Virus record (IMG/VR): IMGVR_UViG_3300048903_000270 | Span: 1 to 38,105 of that record | DNA from: a virus | Length of the DNA: 38,105 nt | Direction: 5' to 3' (one strand) | Shown here: positions 32,101-38,105 of the stretch, in pieces | Numbering within the stretch: position 1 is the stretch's first letter | Layout: each line of letters opens with the position of its first letter | Made by a program: the position numbers and the translations under genes | The notes under the pieces: generated by a model | What the model saw: the letters and a program-made list of their open reading frames with translations, nothing else | What the model was told of the DNA's origin: nothing | Databases searched by the model: none

Positions 32101-32495
32101 CAATTTTTATCCAACTCCCTGCTAACACGCGCAAGGAGACGCGCCTCTATCGCACGGACAAGTTCACTCCCTGACCAAGCAGCAATCCCGATAACACCAT
32201 CACGATATTCAAAGGTAATTGGTGTTACAGAACCTGCGAGGAAAGCAGCAAATATTGCCACCATGAACAGAGCAAGAAACATAGAGAACTTAAACGGAGT
32301 ACCGTTAAGCGTTTGGTATGAAATTTTTGCACATGCAGCAAGCAGCGCAATTAGGCACAAATGCGCTAACTCGAGCAGACGCTCCAGATAGTTATCCACT
32401 CGATTCTCCAGACTGTTGGCAGAACTGCGCAGTCGTGTAGCGCAACTGCGCGCGAATCTAGCTCCAGTACGAATACAGGCCAGAATTTTGCCCAT
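32100..32495 (-). CDS. holin-like membrane protein
   Basis: 131 residues from ATG 32495 after CGGAGTATAATC; a longer frame to 32585 overlaps the head gene. A basic N-terminus (ACIRTGARFARSCATRLR) is followed by LAHLCLIALLAACAKI and FSMFLALFMVAIFAAFLAGSVTPI membrane segments, then EYRDGVIGIAAWSGSELVRAIEARLL. This layout is common in phage holins encoded before endolysins. It would permeabilise the inner membrane. Confidence 0.6.
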   Translation of the reverse strand: MGKILACIRTGARFARSCATRLRSSANSLENRVDNYLERLLELAHLCLIALLAACAKISYQTLNGTPFKFSMFLALFMVAIFAAFLAGSVTPITFEYRDGVIGIAAWSGSELVRAIEARLLARVSRELDKN

Positions 32496-32542
32496 GATTA
32501 TACTCCGATCGGTCTGGTTAGTAAGTAACCGAGGATTGATTT

Positions 32543-33343
32543 TTAGTCGTCCAAAGAAGCTTTTGGACGCATTCGACACCTGCAATTAATAGCATAACCT
32601 GGTTTTCCAAGATCGCCCTTTTTTGCGTTAAACGCTTGGTTAGCATCAGAGCCGTCTGGCCACTTTAATTCTTCTGGTCCGCCTTCAAGGGAGAACTCAT
32701 GACCATTGCGAAGCTCATGACACTTACGCGGTGTTTTACCTGCAGAAGAATGGTCCCAAATAAAAGTTTTAATACCGGAATCGAGCATCCGTGCAGTATT
32801 GAGACTTGTAAACAGTTTAGAGTTTTGGTCTCGAGCAATTAGCTTAGCGCGATTGCCAAGCATTTCCTGAAGCTCTGGATAAATTTTGGCCTGGTCCGGG
32901 CCGTACTTTGTGTAGAGAGCAGTGATCTTGTCAGACGTTTCTTTTGCAAGGTTGGTAATAAGCCCAACATTAGCCTCAACTTGCTGCGCCAACAACCCTT
33001 CAACTGCTGGAGCTAAACCCACAGTAAGGTGCTGCTTGCCCAGCTCCTCGATTGCGTCCCAAGTCGTTTTTGCCGAGTGCCGGTTTACCTTCGAGACAAA
33101 CTTCTTGGCAATGCTAAACGCTTTTTTACGGAGCAGGTCAAGTCCAGCAAGAGTGATACGGTCTCCAACAAAACCTTTTTTCCGAAGTCCGGGAGCAACT
33201 ACTTCTTCAATGATAAGTTGATGGATTTCACGCTGATACTCAATGGCAACGCCAATCTGTGGGTTGAGCTGCTTGCCAATAATAAAAGTTGGCTTCGGCT
33301 TTCGCTCTCGAGTCTTACGCGCAATAAAGGGCTTTTTGGCCAT
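32543..33343 (-). CDS. Mu gpF-like head morphogenesis protein
   Basis: 266 residues. LIARDQNSKLFTSLNTARMLDSGIKTFIWDHSSAGKTPRKCHELRNGHEF and the end GKPGYAINCRCRMRP are the conserved Mu F/SPP1 gp7 domain, found after portal genes. It is thought to be a minor head protein that acts in assembly or DNA delivery. The N-terminal 130 residues are helical and lineage-specific. The lysis genes follow directly, an unusual place. Confidence 0.8.
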   Translation of the reverse strand: MAKKPFIARKTRERKPKPTFIIGKQLNPQIGVAIEYQREIHQLIIEEVVAPGLRKKGFVGDRITLAGLDLLRKKAFSIAKKFVSKVNRHSAKTTWDAIEELGKQHLTVGLAPAVEGLLAQQVEANVGLITNLAKETSDKITALYTKYGPDQAKIYPELQEMLGNRAKLIARDQNSKLFTSLNTARMLDSGIKTFIWDHSSAGKTPRKCHELRNGHEFSLEGGPEELKWPDGSDANQAFNAKKGDLGKPGYAINCRCRMRPKASLDD

Positions 33344-33412
33344 GGGCTTCTTCTGTTAGGCGACCGACCACCGAGAGCATAACCCCCGAAATACAAACGG
33401 GGCCGGTCTAGT

Positions 33413-35272
33413 TTATTTGGCCAAATGGGCTGGCGGAGTAGGGAGAGGCTTTACGCCAGGCTCAATACCTGTTACGCCCTTAACAGATGCAGTTACAGTT
33501 GCGTAAGTCTGCTCTTGCTTTGTAGCTTGACGAGATTGAAGAGCCTCGACCAGCTTGGCAACAATATCCAAGACAAGTGCTTCGTCTACCTGACCCACAG
33601 GTGCATCGTCGCCCTGGATCAGCGAGTTGATCCGCTCGTCTTCCTCGTTTTCAAGGTTCTCGGAGTCGATACTTTCGCCACCATCATCGAGAACATCCCC
33701 ATCACCATTGCCGTCGCCATTATCTGGGCCAGTTGGTTCTGGTTCAGGTACCGGTGGAAGTGGAGCATCGACATCCGCAGCAAGCGCGTAACCGGATTCC
33801 TTGTCCATGCGGATTCGAGAACGCTCTTCATCAGGGGAGATAACACCGGCATCAATATAAACCGCTGCAGTATCTGCCTTGACTTTTTGAATGTCGGCTG
33901 CGTCTTTCGCGCCAATAACGTCAACTGGCTCCCAGGTGTGGGAAATCTCGATACCATCCATGTACGAGTGTGAAACCAGCAGATAATGCCGTTCAAGGAA
34001 TTGGTCAAACCAAGTAGACTGGATAGACTCCAGATATTCATGGTAAGACTTCATTTCATGCTCGCCAGTAGCATTGAAGCCCTTTGGAGAAGTACCAAGC
34101 AATTTGGTTGCTGGCACTTGCGCAATTGCTGCTACAATTTGATACTGCGTCATAATGACGGTATCAAGGTCAGCAAGAGAAGTGTCAATCTGGGACACAT
34201 CCTCATCCTTGCCAACTACCCGAACTTGCGAGTTGTCACGGAAGCTGACCCACTCTTGCATCCGAGCAACAAACGCGCCAAGTTTCATCTTGGCCTTGAC
34301 CAGGTCTACCTTGAGAACTGTAGTTCGCTTGGCCATTGCGAGAAGCGGAGCTTCGTTGGCAGTTCGCTCTGCAGCATATACTCGTTCAGCAATTCGCTGG
34401 GTAAGCGGCAGACCGCCAAATAGGTAGGAGGGTTTGAGAACGTCTGCTACTTCTTCGGTACGAAGAATAACAAGGTGCGATCGGTGGTAAGTCACCCCAC
34501 CTGCCTGCCAGAAAGTCGGTTCGTAGAATTCTGGACTGGCTGGGTTAGATGCGCCAACAGAGCTTAGCAGTGGATAGATCCACTGTGGGTCGATCTGTAC
34601 CCAGCCGCGGAAAGAGCCAGGGGTAATACCATCAATATTGAACTTTTTCTTGTAGTAGTCCGGATCAGTGGAGTCGACAAGAGGAATAAGAATTCGAATG
34701 CCAAAGACGTTGGCAAACTTGGCCGCTTCCATCATTACGCGGTCAAGACCCATTCGCTCGTCAATTGCTTTGAGCTTCAGGTCAAGCTCTTCAATTTTGT
34801 CAGAATCTTCAACGTCTTTGAAGTCGGTAGTCCAGCCGTTACGAATGGCGTCCTCGGCCGGCATTGCGCAGGCTTTACTGACCAACCAGTTTTGTGCAAT
34901 GATTGCACACATCTGGTGACCGATAAACCCTTGAGAAGAATACCAACCTGCAAGTGCTGGAGAAATAGCTTGGGTATTGGCAAACCCGCCAGTCATCAGC
35001 GTTCCACCATTGCAGCTATCACCCACAGCAACGGCCGAGTCGCCAGCAAACTCGTCGACAACAGCAAAGTCCTCTACTGTTCTGGTAATGGACTTACTGA
35101 CAATAGAGTCGAGAGTTGGGGACGTATTGTCATCGAGCCGGTCTGGCCAATATTCTTTTGGGCTGTAGCCTGCCTTGGAAGTCAAGTCCAGCACGTCAGT
35201 GACTGCAGACTTGCTTACCTCGGTGGAGACGGTCGGCTCTTTACGTCCGCGCAATTTGTCAAAGAGTTTCAT
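33413..35272 (-). CDS. portal protein (DUF1073-like)
   Basis: 619 residues. Features: SSQGFIGHQMCAIIAQNWLVSKACAMPAEDAIRNGW, LKAIDERMGLDRVMMEAAKFANVFGIRILIPLVD, YGITPGSF-type GITPGSFRGWVQIDPQWIYP, SHLVILRTEEV, ATKLLGTSPKGFNATGEHEMKSYHEYLESIQ. These match DUF1073 portals. A long Pro/Asp/Gly-rich acidic region (about 505-560) precedes the end. The dodecameric portal is the DNA entry and exit ring. It is separated from the terminase by a plus-strand gene island. Confidence 0.85.
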   Translation of the reverse strand: MKLFDKLRGRKEPTVSTEVSKSAVTDVLDLTSKAGYSPKEYWPDRLDDNTSPTLDSIVSKSITRTVEDFAVVDEFAGDSAVAVGDSCNGGTLMTGGFANTQAISPALAGWYSSQGFIGHQMCAIIAQNWLVSKACAMPAEDAIRNGWTTDFKDVEDSDKIEELDLKLKAIDERMGLDRVMMEAAKFANVFGIRILIPLVDSTDPDYYKKKFNIDGITPGSFRGWVQIDPQWIYPLLSSVGASNPASPEFYEPTFWQAGGVTYHRSHLVILRTEEVADVLKPSYLFGGLPLTQRIAERVYAAERTANEAPLLAMAKRTTVLKVDLVKAKMKLGAFVARMQEWVSFRDNSQVRVVGKDEDVSQIDTSLADLDTVIMTQYQIVAAIAQVPATKLLGTSPKGFNATGEHEMKSYHEYLESIQSTWFDQFLERHYLLVSHSYMDGIEISHTWEPVDVIGAKDAADIQKVKADTAAVYIDAGVISPDEERSRIRMDKESGYALAADVDAPLPPVPEPEPTGPDNGDGNGDGDVLDDGGESIDSENLENEEDERINSLIQGDDAPVGQVDEALVLDIVAKLVEALQSRQATKQEQTYATVTASVKGVTGIEPGVKPLPTPPAHLAK

Positions 35273-35443
35273 GCTGATCCGATTCGTAGGTCAAGTTAGC
35301 ACGGATTTTAGGCTAAGCCTGTCGGAGAAGTAAACGGACAGCAGTTCTTCTATTAATACGCGTGGCACACGCGAATATCGTAGTTGACTGCATTTGTACA
35401 GAGTTATTAAGCTATAAGAAATACCTTCAATATGCTAAAATAG

Positions 35444-35475
35444 TATTTCCAACATTGGAGCCCTATCGGCATAAT
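35444..35475 (+). promoter_or_regulatory. promoter and operator-like element upstream of the plus-strand island
   Basis: TTTCCA (35446-35451) and CATAAT (35470-35475) sit 18 bp apart. The stretch TATTTCCAACA, seven bases, CCTATCGG (35444-35469) matches 12895-12920 with the same spacing. GAAATAC (35418-35424) and GTATTTC (35443-35449) form an inverted repeat over it. It probably drives and regulates the gene at 35533. Confidence 0.5.
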
Positions 35476-35532
35476 AACTACATCAGCGAGCAACAATGAC
35501 TTGCTGCAAACCAAGCTACATTACTGAGGATT

Positions 35533-36150
35533 ATGGAAATGACTACTGAAACCAAACTTACTGCTAAGCAAAAGCTCATCAACAATGTTCTGGGCATGTC
35601 AAACAACACCTACAGCGCCAACGACCTGAATGAAATGAAGGTTGCTGAAATCAAAGAGCTGTTGGCTGACATGAAAAAAGAGCTGCTGACCCCTGACGCT
35701 GAAGTCGGTGAAAATGGTGAGTTTGTTGCTCCGGTCCTCACTGACGAGCAAAAAGCAGCTATTGCTTACGTGGATGCTGCTTCAACTAAAGATCCAAAAG
35801 AGCCAAAAGCGCCAAAAGCAGATAAGGGCCCAAGCAAGCGTGAAACTCTGTATGCAATCTTCGACAAAGCGCATGCCGAAGGCGTGAAGCTGAAAGATGC
35901 TGCAAAGGCCGCATTGCCAGAAACTTCGGATGGCGTAATTGCTTCGTACGCCACCTACTGGCGTGCCGATCGTGGCATCGTTGCTGAACGTAAGTTCGGT
36001 AATACTGCCCCAAAAGCTACCAAAGCTGAAAAAGCGTTGGCTGCTCTGCGCAAAATCTACGGTGAAGAGTTCAACTTCGAGCAAATTGTAATCGAAGTCA
36101 GTGTAGCAATGGATGAAGAGCGTACCGCACAAGCTGAAACTGCTGAATAA
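35533..36150 (+). CDS. HTH-like charged protein, paralogue of the 3748 gene
   Basis: 205 residues; GAGGATT precedes ATG 35533, and ATG 35539 is an alternative. A helical N-terminus, a Lys/Pro/Glu linker (STKDPKEPKAPKADKGP), then RETLYAIFDKAHAEGVKLKDAAKAALPETSDGVIASYATYWRADRG at about 103-148. The last part looks like a winged or simple HTH and resembles the protein at 3748. It ends AETAE. It is transcribed against its neighbours from its own promoter; the role may be DNA binding, but no family was recognised. Confidence 0.7.
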   Translation: MEMTTETKLTAKQKLINNVLGMSNNTYSANDLNEMKVAEIKELLADMKKELLTPDAEVGENGEFVAPVLTDEQKAAIAYVDAASTKDPKEPKAPKADKGPSKRETLYAIFDKAHAEGVKLKDAAKAALPETSDGVIASYATYWRADRGIVAERKFGNTAPKATKAEKALAALRKIYGEEFNFEQIVIEVSVAMDEERTAQAETAE

Positions 36151-36166
36151 CTCAGCAGCAAGAAAA

Positions 36167-36192
36167 CAAAACCCTCTTAAGTGAGGGTTTTG
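36167..36192 (+). terminator. rho-independent terminator
   Basis: CAAAACCCTC (36167-36176), loop TTAAGT, GAGGGTTTTG (36183-36192), 10-bp stem. It separates the gene at 35533 from that at 36206 and nearly matches the terminator at 4244-4269. Confidence 0.75.
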
Positions 36193-36205
36193 TCGTAGGA
36201 GAAAT

Positions 36206-36577
36206 ATGGCGTTTAACAGCATTTTACGCGGCATTAATTGCCGCTGTGCAGTAATTCCAATTTATGAAGGAGAACTTGCAATGGGTGATGAAGCTGACCG
36301 CCTTATTGACAGACAAATGATGTATCTGCCATGCCTTGACAAACGAGTTGCGCATCGTGCTTCCAACAAAGACATGGCGATGGTACTTGACATGGCAGAA
36401 AAAGCTGAAGCTGAGGGCCCTCGTGAGCCTTCAACAAGAACCACTTGCAACCGCTGTGGGACAACTCGCCTTCACTGGACTGGTGACAAGCAAGCAGGAA
36501 CGCTTGTAATGCGGGATGAGCACGGTTTTGTGCACAAGTGTCCTGACTACGGTGTCAAGTTGAATCTTACCCTTTGA
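36206..36577 (+). CDS. small zinc-finger protein with two start sites
   Basis: 123 residues from ATG 36206 (GTAGGAGAAAT upstream). An in-frame ATG at 36281 has its own strong site (GAAGGAGAACTTGCA), giving a 98-residue form. The C-terminal part has CNRCGTTRLHW and HKCPDY, a CxxC...C set for zinc. No family recognised. It converges with the terminase gene and is followed by a bidirectional terminator; the CCCACAG motif begins right after its stop codon. Confidence 0.65.
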   Translation: MAFNSILRGINCRCAVIPIYEGELAMGDEADRLIDRQMMYLPCLDKRVAHRASNKDMAMVLDMAEKAEAEGPREPSTRTTCNRCGTTRLHWTGDKQAGTLVMRDEHGFVHKCPDYGVKLNLTL

Positions 36578-36590
36578 CCCACAGTGTAAC

Positions 36591-36612
36591 AAGCCGGCCG
36601 CGAAGCCGGCTT
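36591..36612. terminator. bidirectional terminator between convergent genes
   Basis: AAGCCGGC (36591-36598), loop CGCGAA, GCCGGCTT (36605-36612), then TCTT on the plus strand. It serves the plus-strand gene ending at 36577 and the terminase gene ending at 36615. Confidence 0.7.
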
Positions 36613-36614
36613 TC

Positions 36615-38015
36615 TTATAAGTCGAAGAAGCCTGCACCTGTTTGATCGCGATAAAGGGCAATAACTGCGGCGTCTGCCAAGTTGGGAGATGCAATATTAC
36701 GCTTCTTCAAGTCTGCTTTCTTCTCCACTCGCACACGACCTGCCTCGTCAATCTGCTTTCTTGGAGTAGATAGCTCAAAGAACAGTTTCTCCAAGCTGTC
36801 AATCTCACTACTGAAAGACAACAGCTCGTTGTCATCAAACTGTGGAAGATCAGCAGCTTCAGTTCCGCGCTCAATCGCAGACACAAGTACAAAAGTGTTA
36901 CGAGCCCTGTCCGCAAGGGTGCCCCAAGCCTCGGCTTTTAGGTTGGAAAAGTACTCCTCGCAAGTAGTGTCCAGCATATAAGCTGCAGTGCTTGGTGAAT
37001 GACCTGCATGGAATTTCCCGTATTCCAGCTGTGGGAGACCCTTCAGCATCCGTTCTTCGTTCATTTCATTTATTTTCGGAACAGCAGAGGCGCCAATACC
37101 GATCACATCCGGAACCAGAATAGCATCAGCTTCCAGCGCTTTAAAGAAAGCGTACTTCACCGATTCCAGCAACTGGTCTTCAGTAGACGCCCATTCCTCA
37201 AGCGAGCGTAGCAGGTTTCCCTTCGCATTGGCAAGTGCCGAGGTGTCGTCACCGGCATCTGCAATATCGAAGCCCATCCGATTGTCGCCATACGCAATTC
37301 CCGGCCGGTTCAAAACAATGTGAGAATCGACGCAAGCCCGAAGCCAAGACGGTTTGATAAAGCTAAGTTGGTCGTCAGTGCGCGGAACGCCTAGGTAGAT
37401 ATGGGCAAATTCCTCAGGCGGCAAGCGTTTCTTTGCGTCCCGAATAGACCGGATCATGGTCTCGCTCAAGAACGGGTTCTGATCGTAGTTGATCTTACGA
37501 ACAATGCTATCCGCTGGAGGGTTGAGCACCATTGACCACATAAAGTCAGTAGCTAAGTCAGGGTTCCAGATTATCCAAACTTCAGACTGGTTTTTACGTA
37601 TAGTAGGCTCAATAGTCGCCCATTGCTCCTTGGTTAGTTTACCGGCTTCCTCAATAATCAGGATGTCTACACCGTTGAGAGACTTAATCTCCTGCAGGTT
37701 TCGCGCAATGCCATAATAGAGGTACTGCGTGCCAGTTTCAAGGTCCCAAGTAGTAGTGTTCTGAAAATCGTACTGGTCAGCAAGACCCATTTCTTCAATG
37801 CGATTTTCAATCAATGATTTGCAAGACTGGGCAATAGAGTTTTGAAACTGACGAGCCACTACTACGCGCAACTGTAATTGCGAACCCATATATGCAATTG
37901 CAGTGGCAAAATCGTAGGACTTAGAACTCGATCGGCCGCCATAAACAAATTTGAAACGGGCTGGGTTAAACCAAACATCTGCCAGCGCTGGATTCATGAA
38001 TACGCCATCGCTCAC
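36615..38015 (-). CDS. terminase large subunit
   Basis: 466 residues. Walker A-like GGRSSSKS at 26-33, Walker B VDILIIEE at about 115-122 with catalytic Glu, then the nuclease domain: GFDIADAGDDTSAL (first Asp) and ILVPDVIGIGAS (second Asp), with late acidic residues. It packages DNA into the prohead and cuts concatemers. The start is GTG at 38015 after GAGGACTTCCT and it overlaps the upstream stop as GTGA. Confidence 0.9.
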   Translation of the reverse strand: MSDGVFMNPALADVWFNPARFKFVYGGRSSSKSYDFATAIAYMGSQLQLRVVVARQFQNSIAQSCKSLIENRIEEMGLADQYDFQNTTTWDLETGTQYLYYGIARNLQEIKSLNGVDILIIEEAGKLTKEQWATIEPTIRKNQSEVWIIWNPDLATDFMWSMVLNPPADSIVRKINYDQNPFLSETMIRSIRDAKKRLPPEEFAHIYLGVPRTDDQLSFIKPSWLRACVDSHIVLNRPGIAYGDNRMGFDIADAGDDTSALANAKGNLLRSLEEWASTEDQLLESVKYAFFKALEADAILVPDVIGIGASAVPKINEMNEERMLKGLPQLEYGKFHAGHSPSTAAYMLDTTCEEYFSNLKAEAWGTLADRARNTFVLVSAIERGTEAADLPQFDDNELLSFSSEIDSLEKLFFELSTPRKQIDEAGRVRVEKKADLKKRNIASPNLADAAVIALYRDQTGAGFFDL

Positions 38016-38105
38016 AGGAAGTCCTCATCGTCATCTTCGTTCTTAGGCTCAGCTGTAGGCGTAGGTGTAAATACCGGAACACTGTCATTTTCCTGCCGTT
38101 CGCTC
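38012..38105 (-). CDS. probable terminase small subunit, C-terminal end only
   Basis: Only 30 codons lie in the window. The C-terminus is Pro/Thr-rich then acidic: it reads SERQENDSVPVFTPTPTAE and ends NEDDDEDFL. The stop overlaps the large-subunit start. Acidic tails and this place are usual for small terminase subunits; the fold itself is outside the window. Confidence 0.5.
   Translation of the reverse strand, partial: SERQENDSVPVFTPTPTAEPKNEDDDEDFL

Larger units (their letters stand above)
640..37035. repeat. dispersed heptamer family CCCACAG/CTGTGGG, 43 copies
   Basis: CCCACAG begins on the plus strand at 640, 1924, 5491, 6932, 7664, 10332, 11156, 12704, 14839, 15349, 15984, 17909, 19578, 21584, 22293, 23821, 26930, 28731, 31205, 33018, 33594, 35022, 36578. 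CTGTGGG begins at 2249, 3191, 5128, 6649, 8476, 11094, 11922, 14324, 17714, 19624, 21085, 22426, 23732, 26427, 29601, 30464, 33257, 34583, 36454, 37029. That is 23 plus 20, by eye; a few may be missed. The longer form ACCCACAG[TC]G is favoured. Copies lie in different reading frames and in intergenic hairpins. Confidence 0.8.

Noticed and set aside
1-38105. CRISPR array, insertion sequence, integrase or attachment site
   Set aside because: No regularly spaced direct repeats, transposase motifs or recombinase signatures were seen on either strand.

Overview
The window reads as most of the genome of a tailed, contractile-tail (myovirus) bacteriophage, at intermediate G+C. It carries a family A DNA polymerase, ligase, helicase and nucleases on the plus strand, then a full head, neck, tail, baseplate and lysis set on the minus strand. 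No integrase, excisionase or recognisable CI-type repressor was seen, so a lytic life style is likely. The host cannot be named from the sequence. The DUF3383-type sheath, DUF2184-type capsid, DUF2213-type protease and GH19 endolysin fit mid-size myoviruses of Proteobacteria.

Layout. Positions 1-12848 are the early, nucleic-acid block, almost all on the plus strand: a DUF6378-like fragment, a Cas4/RecB-type nuclease, an HNH endonuclease, an SF2 helicase gene split inside its P-loop, a zinc-finger miniprotein, a charged HTH-like protein, an NTP pyrophosphatase, a thymidylate-synthase-fold enzyme with dCMP-hydroxymethylase residues, a sliding-clamp-like protein, DNA polymerase, ligase, a MazG-like protein, a VRR-NUC nuclease, a membrane protein and an HTH protein. 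One lone gene (4337-4591) faces the other way. At 12849-13075 the two transcription blocks converge over terminators and an inverted-repeat cluster. Positions 13076-38105 hold the minus-strand virion block. From its 5' end this runs terminase, portal, gpF-like head protein, lysis cassette, protease, decoration protein, capsid, neck, sheath, tube, baseplate plug and spike, tail chaperones, tape measure, hub, J-like baseplate protein, tail fibre and fibre chaperone. A plus-strand island (35533-36577), with its own promoter and terminators, sits between terminase and portal.

Two signals stand out. First, the helicase gene next to the HNH endonuclease is interrupted exactly at its Walker A motif by about 50 nt. 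That stretch has an immediate stop codon, two perfect hairpins and sequence blocks resembling a group I intron core; it recalls the phage T4 MobA/gene 60 bypass cassette. Second, the 7-mer CCCACAG (or its complement CTGTGGG) occurs 43 times, against about 4 expected by chance, on both strands, in genes and in gaps, which points to a DNA-level function.

The nucleotide genes suggest a pathway: the NTP pyrophosphatase may supply dCMP, the TS-fold enzyme may hydroxymethylate it, and the clamp, polymerase, ligase and nucleases copy and process what may be cytosine-modified DNA.
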